Program-made: the position numbers and the translations under genes
Origin: Streptomyces filamentosus
Lineage (GTDB): Bacteria > Actinomycetota > Actinomycetes > Streptomycetales > Streptomycetaceae
Assembly (NCBI RefSeq): GCF_014654895.1
Contig: NZ_BNBE01000001.1
Span: forward strand, 3,053,501 to 3,117,500
Direction: 5' to 3'
DNA length: 64,000 nucleotides
Notes under the pieces: generated by a model
Told to the model about the DNA's origin: nothing
What the model saw: only the letters and a program-made list of their open reading frames with translations
The model's database searches: none
Shown here: one piece after another, positions 38,740 to 46,946 of the stretch
Position numbering within the stretch: position 1 is the stretch's first letter
How the letters are laid out: each line of letters opens with the position of its first letter

Positions 38740-38783
38740 CGCGCGTGGGGCCGGGTCTCTTCGGAGACCCGGCCCCACGCGCG
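38740..38783. terminator. UUCG-capped terminator
   Basis: A perfect 20-bp stem (38740-38759 with 38764-38783) capped by TTCG, between the convergent transporter gene and cseC. Part of its right arm with following bases (CGGCCCCACGCGCGCGTACC) recurs nearly unchanged about 58 bp later. Confidence 0.9.
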
Positions 38784-38855
38784 CGTACCGGCCCTCGGGC
38801 AGGACGGCGACGAGGCGCTCACGGCCCCCCGGCCCCGCGCGCGCGTACCGGCCCG

Positions 38856-40172
38856 CTACCCCGGCAGCCGCAGGATCGGGAAGCTCCCCGTGTTCGTCGG
38901 CGCGTGGTCCGGCAGCCACAGCACCGCCACCGCCCCGCCGACCCCCTCCGGCGCGCCCTCCGAGGCCACGTTCCGGAAGGTCAGCCGGGCGCCGAGGACC
39001 CGCGCCTGACCGGCCGCGATCGTCAGGCCCAGGCCGTGGCCCTGCCCCGCGCGGTCGCTCGTCCCGGTGCGGAAGCGGCTCGGGCCCTCCCGGAGCAGCG
39101 CCTCGGGGAAACCGGGACCGTGGTCCCGCACCCGTACCACCCGGCCCTCGACGGTGACCTCCACCGGGCCCCTGCCGTGCTTGGCCGCGTTGGCCAGCAG
39201 GTTGCCGAGGATCCGCTCCAGGCGGCGCGGATCGGTCGACACCCAGGACTCGTGCACCACCCGGACCTCCGCGTCCGGGAACACCGCCCGCACCCGCCGG
39301 TCCACGAACTCGCCGAGCGCGATCTCCTGGAGCTCCGCCCGCTCCGAGGCCCCGTCCAGCCGGGCCACCTCCAGGACGTCCTCGACCAGCGTCCGCATCG
39401 CCTGCGCCCGGTCCCGCACCAGCTCGGTCGGACGCCCCGGCGGCAGCAGCTCGGCCGCCGTCAGCAGCCCCGTCACCGGGGTCCGCAGCTCGTGCGCGAT
39501 GTCCGCGGTGACCCGCCGCTCGGCCTCGATCCGCTCGTGGAGGGCGTCGGTGAGCGAGTCGATCGCCCACGCCAGGTCGTCGGTCTCGTCCCGTACGACC
39601 CCGCCGACGGCGTCCCGGACCCGGACGTCGCCGTTGCCCTGGGCGACCCGCCCGGCCGCCGCGGCGGCCTTCCTCAGCCGCCGGGACAGCTGCCCGCCGA
39701 CCAGGATGCCGAGCGCGCAGCCGCCGAACACCACCGACACCGAGCCGATGACCAGCGCCCGGTCCAGGTCCTTCATGATCGTGGCGCTGCGGTCGGCGAA
39801 GGGGATGTGCAGCGACAGCACGTCGCCGCTGGCCAGCGGCACCGCCGCCCACACGTCCGGCGGCCCGCCGTGCCGGTGCTCCTGCACGTACGTGCCCCGC
39901 CGCTGGTCGCGCATCAGCTGGTCGAGCTGGTCCGGCAGCGCCGGGTCGTTGAGCTTGGCGCCGAAGCGCGGCTCCTTCGGCTTCGAGGTCTCGTACAGGC
40001 GCTGGGCGAACAGCAGCCGTTCCATCTGGACCTCGCGCGCGTTGTCGAGCATCGAGATCCGGGCGGCGTTGTGCACGACCACGCTGAGCGTGACCGCGAT
40101 CAGCGCGCCGACCGCCGCGATGGCCAGGGCGATCTTCCAGCGGACGCCGGTGCGGAGCGGGAGCGCTCTCAC
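38856..40172 (-). CDS. cseC: CseC envelope-stress sensor histidine kinase
   Basis: 438 residues. Two membrane helices (about 12-34 and 135-158) frame an extracytoplasmic sensor with HGGPPDVWAAVPLASGD. A HAMP region is followed by the HisKA box with phosphoacceptor in VTADIAHELRTPVTGL and the HATPase domain with GNLLANAAKHG and VRDHGPGFPEALL. With CseB it senses cell-wall stress and activates sigE. GTG 40172 begins 3 bp after the cseB stop. It is the last gene of the sigE operon. Confidence 0.93.
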   Translation of the reverse strand: MRALPLRTGVRWKIALAIAAVGALIAVTLSVVVHNAARISMLDNAREVQMERLLFAQRLYETSKPKEPRFGAKLNDPALPDQLDQLMRDQRRGTYVQEHRHGGPPDVWAAVPLASGDVLSLHIPFADRSATIMKDLDRALVIGSVSVVFGGCALGILVGGQLSRRLRKAAAAAGRVAQGNGDVRVRDAVGGVVRDETDDLAWAIDSLTDALHERIEAERRVTADIAHELRTPVTGLLTAAELLPPGRPTELVRDRAQAMRTLVEDVLEVARLDGASERAELQEIALGEFVDRRVRAVFPDAEVRVVHESWVSTDPRRLERILGNLLANAAKHGRGPVEVTVEGRVVRVRDHGPGFPEALLREGPSRFRTGTSDRAGQGHGLGLTIAAGQARVLGARLTFRNVASEGAPEGVGGAVAVLWLPDHAPTNTGSFPILRLPG

Positions 40173-40175
40173 CGA

Positions 40176-40886
40176 TCAGCCCCTGAGCTTGTAGCCGAAG
40201 CCGCGGACCGTCTCGATCCGGTCCTGGCCGATCTTGGCCCGCAGCCGCTGCACGTGGACGTCGACGACCCGGGTGTCGCCGCCCCAGCCGTAGTCCCAGA
40301 CCCGCTCCAGGAGCTTGTCGCGGGAGAGCACCGTGTTCGGCGCGGACGAGAACTCCAGGAGCAGCCGCATCTCGGTCGGCGTCAGCGCCACCGGCTCGCC
40401 GCCCCGGCGCACCTCCATGCCCTCGGTGTCGACCTCCAGGTCCCCGTCGCCGAAGACCAGCGGCCCGCCGTCGCCGGCGGCCTCCCCGGCCGCGTCCCCC
40501 GCCCCGCTGCCGGCCGCGTGGCCGAAGCGCCGCAGCACGGCCCGGATGCGGGCCATCAGCACGGAGCCGTCGAAGGGCTTGGTGACGTAGTCGTCCGCCC
40601 CGGCCTCCAGGCCGAGGACGACGTCGATCGAGTCGGCGCGCGCCGACAGCATGATCACCGGCACGGTCGACTCGTCGCGGATCCGGCGGCACAGGCTGAC
40701 CCCGTCCATGCCCGGCAGCATGACGTCGAGCAGCGCGATGTCGGGCCGGTGGGCGCGGAAGGCGTCGAGACCGGACAGCCCGTCGGGCATCGCGGTCACC
40801 CGGAAGCCGTCCCGCTCCAGGGCGAGCTGGGTGGCCTCACGGATGACGTCGTCGTCCTCGACGAACAGGACATGGGTCTCGGCCAT
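40176..40886 (-). CDS. cseB: CseB response regulator (OmpR family)
   Basis: 236 residues. The receiver has EDDD near residue 10 and the phosphoacceptor Asp in IALLDVMLPGMDG. A glycine/alanine linker leads to the winged-helix domain with LTPTEMRLLLEFSSAPN and YGWGGDTRVVDVHVQRLR. The sequence closely matches the S. coelicolor CseB I remember, the activator of the sigE promoter. ATG 40886. It lies between cseA and cseC. Confidence 0.95.
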   Translation of the reverse strand: MAETHVLFVEDDDVIREATQLALERDGFRVTAMPDGLSGLDAFRAHRPDIALLDVMLPGMDGVSLCRRIRDESTVPVIMLSARADSIDVVLGLEAGADDYVTKPFDGSVLMARIRAVLRRFGHAAGSGAGDAAGEAAGDGGPLVFGDGDLEVDTEGMEVRRGGEPVALTPTEMRLLLEFSSAPNTVLSRDKLLERVWDYGWGGDTRVVDVHVQRLRAKIGQDRIETVRGFGYKLRG

Positions 40887-40937
40887 CGTGCGGGTCCTTC
40901 GCTGGTGGGGTGTAATTCTCGGCCGGCGGCGGGGTCC

Positions 40938-41723
40938 TCAGCCGGCGGCGGGCTGGCTCGGCACCGGCTGCGGCGCCTCGGTGGGCCCGTCGCCCTCGCC
41001 GACGGCCCTGCTGTACTCGTTGTGCACCCAGTCGTGCCGGGTGAACTGGTTCCCCGACCAGCGGTACGTGATCACGTCCTCGCCCGACGGGTAGGCGACC
41101 GGGTCGTCCTCCGCGTACACCTGCTTCGTCACGATCAGGTCGCCGCGGTCGATGGTCCCGTAGACCGCCGCGTCCTCGGCCATGAAGACGTTCTCGTAAC
41201 CGCCGGCGGTGGTCGTGCCGGAGGCGGCGGCGCTCCCGGCGCTCCGCTTGCGGTAGACGTACGTCCCGATGCCCACCGCGTCGCCGCAGGTCATCACGTT
41301 GACGACGACGTCGGGCGCGGCGCCGCCGGTGAGGTCGCCGTACGAGGTGTCCACCGGGTACGCGTCGGCCACGCAGGGCTTCAGATCGGCCTTCAGACGG
41401 GCGCCGATCTTCGGGTCGCCCTTCAGCAGCGCGATCGGGTCGACCCGGCCGGCCTCCTTCGCGGAGCCCTCGTCGGCGGCCCCGACGGACGGGGTGAGCG
41501 AGGCCGCGGCGGGCGCGTCGGAACGGGCCGCGCCCTCGTCGCGCGAACCCGTGCCGCCCGTGGAACACCCGGCCACGAACAGGCCGAGGGCGGCGAGCCC
41601 GGCCACCGCCGTGACGCCCGCCGCCTTGGGAGCGGCCCCCCGGGCCGTCCCGCCACGGGTCCCGCCGGCACCGCCGTCGACGGCTCTTTCGCCGTCGACC
41701 CCGCCGTCGTCTAGGCCGCGCAC
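40938..41723 (-). CDS. cseA: CseA lipoprotein, negative modulator of the sigE system
   Basis: 261 residues. It has a long N-region, then hydrophobic GLAALGLFVAGC with lipobox Cys53. The extracytoplasmic domain includes KPCVADAYPVDTSYGDLTGG, then NVMTCGDAVGIGTYVYRK. In S. coelicolor CseA is a lipoprotein that lowers sigE expression, probably by acting on CseC. GTG 41723 overlaps the sigE end by 13 bp. The order sigE-cseA-cseB-cseC is the same as in S. coelicolor. Confidence 0.9.
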   Translation of the reverse strand: MRGLDDGGVDGERAVDGGAGGTRGGTARGAAPKAAGVTAVAGLAALGLFVAGCSTGGTGSRDEGAARSDAPAAASLTPSVGAADEGSAKEAGRVDPIALLKGDPKIGARLKADLKPCVADAYPVDTSYGDLTGGAAPDVVVNVMTCGDAVGIGTYVYRKRSAGSAAASGTTTAGGYENVFMAEDAAVYGTIDRGDLIVTKQVYAEDDPVAYPSGEDVITYRWSGNQFTRHDWVHNEYSRAVGEGDGPTEAPQPVPSQPAAG

Positions 41724-42307
41724 CGCTCTCGTCCCCCTCCGTCGCCTCGTACGGCCGCCGCAGCCGACCGCTGTCCTCCGGTCCGCTCCTCGGGCCGCCC
41801 CAGGGCGAGGGCGTTCAGATCGCGGCTCTCCAGCTCCTGGCGGAGCCGGGCGAGCGCGCGGTGGAGCGTGGACTTCACCGTACCCGTCGACATGCCCAGC
41901 GCCGCCGCGGTCTCCTCCGTGCTCATCTGCTCCCAGTGCCGCAGCACCACGACGCTGCGCTGCTTGGGCGCCAGCACCTTGAGGACGTCCATGAGCAGGG
42001 CCCGGTCGGCGTGCTGCTCGGTCGCGTCGTCCACGCTCGCGTCCGGCAGCTGCTCGGTGGGCACCTCCTCCAGCCGGCGCGCCCGCCACCACTCCGTCCG
42101 CGTGTTGATCATGACCCGGCGCAGGTACGCGTCGGCCAGCGACTTGTCCGCGATCCCGTCCCACCGTCCGTACGTCCGGACCAGGGCCGTCTGGAGCAGG
42201 TCCTGCGCGTCCACCGGATCGGGGACCAGCCGGCGGGCACTGCGCAGCAGCGCGTCCTGCCGCGTGCGGACGTACTCCTCGAAGTCGAGCACCTCGCCCT
42301 GGCTCAT
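41711..42307 (-). CDS. sigE: RNA polymerase ECF sigma factor SigE
   Basis: 198 residues. Region 2 is DAQDLLQTALVRTYGRWDGI, followed by VMINTRTEWWRARRLEEVP; region 4 is LKVLAPKQRSVVVLRHWEQM and STEETAAALGMSTGTVKSTL. Close to the S. coelicolor protein, which directs envelope-stress genes and has no cognate anti-sigma but is controlled by CseBC. The C-terminus here has a longer Arg/Gly-rich extension than I recall. ATG 42307 has AAGG upstream. The cseA start is within its end. Confidence 0.96.
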   Translation of the reverse strand: MSQGEVLDFEEYVRTRQDALLRSARRLVPDPVDAQDLLQTALVRTYGRWDGIADKSLADAYLRRVMINTRTEWWRARRLEEVPTEQLPDASVDDATEQHADRALLMDVLKVLAPKQRSVVVLRHWEQMSTEETAAALGMSTGTVKSTLHRALARLRQELESRDLNALALGRPEERTGGQRSAAAAVRGDGGGRERCAA

Positions 42308-42390
42308 CCCAACCGCCTTCGCATCCCCGTGACCTGCTTGTTCTCCGTGTCGAGGACGACGCTACGGAGCGGTTGTCACGGGGTTGTGCG

Positions 42391-42420
42391 GGGCAGCCGT
42401 CGGTGGGCGCACGGCTGCCC
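42391..42420 (-). terminator. Hairpin upstream of sigE
   Basis: GGGCAGCCGT and ACGGCTGCCC form a 10-bp stem with a 10-nt loop, 84 bp before sigE. It may end mutY transcription or stop read-through into sigE. There is no T-tract. Confidence 0.55.
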
Positions 42421-42457
42421 ATCGGTTGTGTAACAGCGGGATCCGGGATCCGGGATC

Positions 42458-42576
42458 CCACATCCAGGATCTTGGATCCGGCATTCAGGATTTTGGATCC
42501 GACATCCACGATCCAACGTCCAGGATCTTGGATCCAACGTCCAGGATCTTGGATCCAACGTCCAGGATCCTGGATC
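42458..42576. repeat. 21-bp direct repeat array upstream of sigE
   Basis: Five 21-bp units and one 14-bp truncated unit (42458-42478, 42479-42499, 42500-42513, 42514-42534, 42535-42555, 42556-42576). Units 4 and 5 are identical, with core TCCAGGATCTTGGATC. Each full unit holds a near-palindrome TCCAGGATC(T/C)TGGA; in the last it is perfect. It is AT-richer than its surroundings. Confidence 0.9.
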
Positions 42577-42614
42577 CGGGGCGGGCAGGCCGGCGCCGAC
42601 CGAGTCAGGTCAGT

Positions 42615-43553
42615 TCAGGTCAGCGGAAGCCGGTACCGGCCGCCGTCCAGGGGTTCCACCAGCCCGTCCGAGACCAGACCGTCGAGGGCGCGGCCGCGCT
42701 GGACGGGTTCGTCCCAGACGGCGTCGAGGGCGGACTGGGGGACGGGGCCGGGGGAGTCGCGGAGGACGGCGAGGAGCCGGCCGCGGACCTGGCGGTCGGT
42801 GCCGGCGTAGGTCTGGCCGCGGCGGGGCGGGCCGTCGTGGGCGGGCTTGCCGGCGAGCAGCCAGGCGCAGCGGTCGGAGAGGGGGCAGCGGCCGCAGTCC
42901 TCGTTCTTGGCCGTGCAGACGAGGGCGCCCAGCTCCATCGAGGCGGCGGCCCAGCGGGCCGCGGTGGCCTCGTCCTCGGGGAGCAGCTCGCGGGCGAGGC
43001 GCCGCTCGGCGGCGGTGGTGGCGTTCGGCGGGTACTGGACGCCGCTCGCCGCGCGGGCGAGGACCCGGCGCACGTTGGTGTCGAGGACCGCGTGGCGCTG
43101 ACCGTAGGCGAAGGAGGCGACGGCCGCGGCGGTGTACTCGCCGATGCCGGGGAGGGCGAGGAGCTGCCCGTGGTCGCTGGGCACCTGGCCGTCGTGCCGG
43201 TCCCTTATCGCCACGGCCGCCGCGTGCAGCCGCAGCGCCCGGCGCGGGTAGCCGAGCCGGCCCCAGGCGCGGACGGCCTCGCCGGGCGGCTCGGCGGCCA
43301 GGGCGGCCGGGCTCGGCCAGCGGGCCAGCCACTGCTCGTACACCGGGAGCACCCGGACGACGGGGGTCTGCTGGAGCATGAACTCGCTGACCATGACGCC
43401 CCAGGCACCGGCCTCGGGGCGGCGCCAGGGGAGGTCGCGGGCGTGCCGGTCGAACCAGGCGAGGACCGGACCGTGCAGCTCGGCGCGGGCGGTGTCGGAC
43501 GGGCCCGTGCCGAGGGGGGCGGGCCGGGAGGAGGGGGCATCGATGGAAGTCAT
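42615..43553 (-). CDS. mutY: A/G-specific adenine DNA glycosylase
   Basis: Removes adenine mispaired with 8-oxoguanine. 312 residues: catalytic region SEFMLQQTPVVRVLPVYEQW, helix-hairpin-helix LPGIGEYTAAAVASFAYG, catalytic Asp in AVLDTNVRRVL, and the [4Fe-4S] cysteines in CTAKNEDCGRCPLSDRC (spacing 6-2-5). It lacks the full NUDIX-like C-terminal oxoG domain of the E. coli enzyme; only about 80 residues follow the cluster. Start ATG 43553. It is read away from the PAP2 gene by a short gap. Confidence 0.94.
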   Translation of the reverse strand: MTSIDAPSSRPAPLGTGPSDTARAELHGPVLAWFDRHARDLPWRRPEAGAWGVMVSEFMLQQTPVVRVLPVYEQWLARWPSPAALAAEPPGEAVRAWGRLGYPRRALRLHAAAVAIRDRHDGQVPSDHGQLLALPGIGEYTAAAVASFAYGQRHAVLDTNVRRVLARAASGVQYPPNATTAAERRLARELLPEDEATAARWAAASMELGALVCTAKNEDCGRCPLSDRCAWLLAGKPAHDGPPRRGQTYAGTDRQVRGRLLAVLRDSPGPVPQSALDAVWDEPVQRGRALDGLVSDGLVEPLDGGRYRLPLT

Positions 43554-43586
43554 GGCACCCCCGATCCTGGCACGTCCGGGGAGTGA

Positions 43587-44264
43587 TCAGTACGCGCCGT
43601 GGCGCGCCCGCGCACGGCGCCCGGGGCGCGTGGAGGCGTGCGCCGGGGTCGCGGGCCCCCGGCCCGCGCACCACACGACCGCCGCGCTCCTGCTGGAGCG
43701 GGCCGTCTCCACCAGCGCGCCCACCGGCTTCCGCCCGGCCCGCATGACGAGGAAGGCGACGAGGGCGCCGAGGAGCAGGCCCGCGGTCACGTCGTGCGGG
43801 TAGTGGACGCCGACGAAGACGCGGGAGAAGGCCATGAGGATCGCCATGGGCACGGTCAGCCACACGATCCCGCGCCAGGAGAGGGCGAGCGCCACGGCGG
43901 CGGCTCCGGCGATGGCCGAGTGGTTGCTGGGGAAGGACCAGTCGCCGTAGACGGGGCAGTCGATGAGGGCGGCGGGTGCCCCGGCGACGGCCCGGCACGG
44001 CCGCTCCTCGTCGATCAGCGACTTCAGGGCCTCGCTCACCACGTATCCGAAGGCCGTGGCGAGCGGGGCGAGGAGCGCGAGGGCCATCGCCTGGCTCGAT
44101 CCGGTCCGAGAGCGCCACCACCCGGCCAGGAACAGGGCTCCGAAGAGCAGCAGTCCGAGCTCCGTCCAGACTTCGGCGAGCCACTGGAACCAGTGCGGTG
44201 TGGTGTGCGCGAAGTCGAGGACGTCGAGGTAGAGACGGTCGGAGAGGTCGAGGAGGTTGTCCAT
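43587..44264 (-). CDS. PAP2-family membrane phosphatase
   Basis: 225 residues with about five hydrophobic helices. The three phosphatase motifs are present: K-x6-RP in LKSLIDEERPC, SNH in WSFPSNHSAIAG, and R-x5-H-x3-D in SRVFVGVHYPHDVTAG. It probably dephosphorylates undecaprenyl diphosphate or phosphatidic acid on the outer face of the membrane. The Arg-rich cytosolic tail has no known motif. ATG 44264 lies 8 nt after TAGCGT on the same strand, so a leaderless transcript is likely. Confidence 0.88.
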   Translation of the reverse strand: MDNLLDLSDRLYLDVLDFAHTTPHWFQWLAEVWTELGLLLFGALFLAGWWRSRTGSSQAMALALLAPLATAFGYVVSEALKSLIDEERPCRAVAGAPAALIDCPVYGDWSFPSNHSAIAGAAAVALALSWRGIVWLTVPMAILMAFSRVFVGVHYPHDVTAGLLLGALVAFLVMRAGRKPVGALVETARSSRSAAVVWCAGRGPATPAHASTRPGRRARARHGAY

Positions 44265-44491
44265 GGTGCATGACGCTAACCGGAACCACGACCTTCGTGC
44301 CCTGGGCCAAGGAAGGATCCGACCCCTGACGAAAGTGGGGGATGGGCGTGAGGAGGGGTGATTTCCGGTCCCCGCGCGGGGAGTTCCGCTCCGCGGCCGA
44401 TCCGATCATGGATGTGATCATCGGCAAAACTTGGGGTCTCGGGCGGCGGGTGGGGCGGGAGTTGGACCGGATCTCTCGTAAGGTTCGGGTC

Positions 44492-45382
44492 GTGGGATCT
44501 TTGCGCAATCCGGTCGGGCCGCTTCCCTCCACCATCTACTGGCGACGGAGGGCGGTCGCGCTGTGCCTGATCGCGCTCCTCGGCCTGCTCACGTTGTGGG
44601 CCGTCACCTCCGGTGACGGGGGCGGGAAGAAGTCGAACGACGCGGCCAACGGCGCGTCCCCCGCGCCCTCCATCACCCCCGGCCCCGGCGGGACCGGACC
44701 GGCCATCAGCCAACAGCCGGGCGGCCGCGACGAGTCGGGCGGATCCGGCGACTCCGGTACGGGAGACGGCTCGGGGCCGGGTTCCGGTTCGGGCGCGGAC
44801 CCCGGCTCGGGCAGCGGTTCCGCCTCCGGTACGGACACGGGCTCGGGCGCGGACCCCGGCTCCGGTGACGGTTCCGGCGACGGCTCCGGTACGGCGGGCA
44901 AGAACGGAGACACCGACGGCGCGGGCGGCGACGGCGGGGCCGGCAGCGGCGCGGGCCAGCGCGTCCCGGCCGGTTCGCAGCTCCCCGACTGCCCTGTGAA
45001 CGCCCTGGAGTTGAAGCTGGAAAGCGTCAAGCTCGAGTACGAGCCCGGCGAGAAGCCCCGCTTCCACCTCGTGGTGAAGAACACCTCCGGCGCCGACTGC
45101 AAGGCCGACCTCGGCCCCCGCGCCGCGGTGCTGAAGATCAGCGACCCGCAGAACGAGCGCCTGTGGGCCTCCGACGACTGCCCGCGCCCCGGCGACCCGG
45201 TGCTGCTGAAGGTCCCCGCGCACTCCACGATCACCCACACCGTGGAGTGGGACCGCCGGCGCAGCGCCCCGCGGTGCGCCACCGCCCCGGCGGGCGAGGC
45301 GGCCCCGGGCAACTACCTGCTGGAGGCGTCCCTGCCCGGGGCGAAGGTCCTCGCGGCCCCGTTCACCCTCGCCAAGGACTGA
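44492..45382 (+). CDS. Membrane-anchored protein with Gly/Ser/Asp linker and beta-sandwich domain
   Basis: 296 residues. After a basic patch (YWRRRAVAL) comes one membrane helix (about 24-42), then a 110-residue Gly/Ser/Asp/Thr-rich linker and a C-terminal domain of about 130 residues. That domain has VKLEYEPGEKPRFHLVVKN and four conserved-looking cysteines, like extracytoplasmic DUF4232/BsuPI-type beta-sandwiches. The GTG at 44492 is preferred because upstream codons show poor third-position GC; ATG 44342 or 44408 would add a basic leader. It is convergent with disA. Function unknown. Confidence 0.65.
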   Translation: MGSLRNPVGPLPSTIYWRRRAVALCLIALLGLLTLWAVTSGDGGGKKSNDAANGASPAPSITPGPGGTGPAISQQPGGRDESGGSGDSGTGDGSGPGSGSGADPGSGSGSASGTDTGSGADPGSGDGSGDGSGTAGKNGDTDGAGGDGGAGSGAGQRVPAGSQLPDCPVNALELKLESVKLEYEPGEKPRFHLVVKNTSGADCKADLGPRAAVLKISDPQNERLWASDDCPRPGDPVLLKVPAHSTITHTVEWDRRRSAPRCATAPAGEAAPGNYLLEASLPGAKVLAAPFTLAKD

Positions 45383-45387
45383 CCGCA

Positions 45388-45412
45388 CGGGGCGGACACC
45401 ACGTCTGCCCCG
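45388..45412. terminator. Hairpin between convergent genes before disA end
   Basis: CGGGGCGGAC and GTCTGCCCCG form a 10-bp stem with one G-T pair and a 5-nt loop. It lies in the 57-bp gap to the disA stop. Confidence 0.6.
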
Positions 45413-45439
45413 GCGCACGGCCGCGGGTCCGCCCCGGGG

Positions 45440-46564
45440 TCAGACGTACCGCTCCAGGATCGAGGACTCCGCCAGCCGCGACAGGCCCTCGCGGACGCTG
45501 CGGGCGCGGGCCTCGCCGACGCCGTCCACGGCCTGGAGGTCGTCCACGCTCGCCGCGAGCAGCTTCTGGAGGCCGCCGAAGTGCTCCACCAGGCGCTCGA
45601 TGATCGCGCCGGGCAGGCGCGGCACCTTGGCGAGCAGCCGGTAGCCGCGCGGCGAGACCGCCGAGTCGAGGGTCTCGGGCGAACCGCTGTAGCCCAGGGC
45701 CCGCGCCACGACGGGAAGTTCGAGGAGCTCGGTGTGCGAGAGCGCGTCCAGCTCGGTCAGCGCCTCGGCCACCGTGCGGGACCGCTTGACGGTGGGCTCC
45801 GGCACGTAGTCCCGGATCACCAGCTCGCGCTCCGGCTCCACGCCCGCGATCAGCTCGTCGAGCTGGAGCGAGAGCAGCCGGCCGTCGGTGCCGAGCTCGA
45901 CGACGTACTCCGCGATCTCGGTGGCGATCCGGCGGACCATCTCCAGGCGCTGGGCGACGGCGGTGACGTCCCGCACGGTCACCAGGTCCTCGATCTCCAG
46001 CGCGGAGAGCGTGCCGGCCACCTCGTCCAGGCGGAGCTTGTACCGCTCCAGGGTCGCGAGCGCCTGGTTGGCCCGGGACAGGATCGCGGCCGACTCCTCC
46101 AGGACCCGCCGCTCGCCGTTCACGTACAGCGCGATCAGCCGCATCGACTGGGAGACGGAGACGACCGGGAAGTTGCACTGCTTGGAGACGCGGTCCGCGG
46201 TGCGGTGGCGGGTGCCGGTCTCCTCGGTGGGGATGGAGGCGTCCGGGACCAGCTGCACGCCGGCCCGGTGGATCTTGGTGATGTCCTTGTCGAGGACGAG
46301 CGCCCCGTCGAGCTTGCACAGCTCGCGCAGGCGCGTGGCGGCGAACTCGACGTCGATCACGAAGCCGCCGGTGCACATCGAGTCGACCGTCTTGTCCATG
46401 CCGAGGACGATCAGGCCACCGGTGTTCCCGCGCAGGATCCGCTCCAGGCCGTCCCGCAGGGCGGTGCCGGGCGCGACCGCGCTCAGGGCCGCGCGCATCA
46501 GCGCTTCGTTGCCGGAGCCTGTGCCGGACTTTCCAGGAGCTGCTGCCCCGTCCTTGGCTGCCAC
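45440..46564 (-). CDS. disA: DisA diadenylate cyclase, DNA-integrity scanning protein
   Basis: Makes c-di-AMP from two ATP and pauses at branched DNA. 374 residues. The DAC domain shows the active motifs [13 protein letters not shown] (DGA) and [12 protein letters not shown] (RHR). A helical linker follows, and the C-terminal helix-hairpin-helix domain includes [18 protein letters not shown] and [19 protein letters not shown] 46564 has GGAGGAG upstream, and TAGACT (46606-46611, minus strand) is a likely -10 box. radA lies upstream in the same direction, as in other Gram-positive bacteria. Targets in Streptomyces include K+ transport and wall enzymes. Confidence 0.95.
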   Translation of the reverse strand: MAAKDGAAAPGKSGTGSGNEALMRAALSAVAPGTALRDGLERILRGNTGGLIVLGMDKTVDSMCTGGFVIDVEFAATRLRELCKLDGALVLDKDITKIHRAGVQLVPDASIPTEETGTRHRTADRVSKQCNFPVVSVSQSMRLIALYVNGERRVLEESAAILSRANQALATLERYKLRLDEVAGTLSALEIEDLVTVRDVTAVAQRLEMVRRIATEIAEYVVELGTDGRLLSLQLDELIAGVEPERELVIRDYVPEPTVKRSRTVAEALTELDALSHTELLELPVVARALGYSGSPETLDSAVSPRGYRLLAKVPRLPGAIIERLVEHFGGLQKLLAASVDDLQAVDGVGEARARSVREGLSRLAESSILERYV

Positions 46565-46946
46565 TGCACTCCTCCGGCTCGTACGGATGGGCGAGACCAG
46601 GGCAAAGTCTAGCGACACCACCCAGCCGCCCTGGGCCGCGCGCCGGTCCGGGGCGCTCCGGGCGGGCACCCACCGGGGCGGCCCGGTCGCGATCCGCCCT
46701 ACCCGCTCGGCCGAGCGCCTACCCCTCGACCGCCCCACCGGAGTACCCCCGGGACGCACGAACGGCCCCGCCGACCACCCCGCACCCGCCGGGACCCGCC
46801 CGGCCCGTCCGCACCCGTCCGCATCCGTTCGCACCCACCAGGACCTGCCCGTCCCGCCCGACCCGTCCGCACCCGCCCGGCCCCGCTCGTACCTCCAGGC
46901 CCCCCGTCCCGGCTCCCTGCCCCCGGCTCCCGCCCCTCCGGGCCCG
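46565..46946. other. Intergenic region between radA and disA
   Basis: 382 bp. Next to disA are the TAGACT -10-like hexamer and the ribosome site GGAGGAG. The remainder (about 46740-46940) is low-complexity GC with repeated CCGCACCC and CCCGCCCG-like words. I see no gene in it. The GC repeats separate disA from radA, so they are likely not a tight operon here. Confidence 0.6.

Larger units (their letters stand above)
42308..42614. other. sigE upstream region
   Basis: 307 bp between mutY and sigE (both leftward). From the sigE side it contains a hairpin (42391-42420), short (ATCCGGG) repeats near 42441-42457 and the 21-bp repeat array 42458-42576. CseB target sites should lie within about 100 bp of sigE, but no direct repeat could be assigned with confidence. 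Confidence 0.6.

Noticed and set aside
42458..42576. CRISPR array
   Set aside because: The units are directly adjacent with no unique spacers of 30 bp or more, and there are no cas genes.
46740..46940. GC-rich repeats before disA as a possible structured RNA
   Set aside because: The words CCGCACCC and CCCGCCCG are irregular and give no stable nested stems. They are better described as low complexity.
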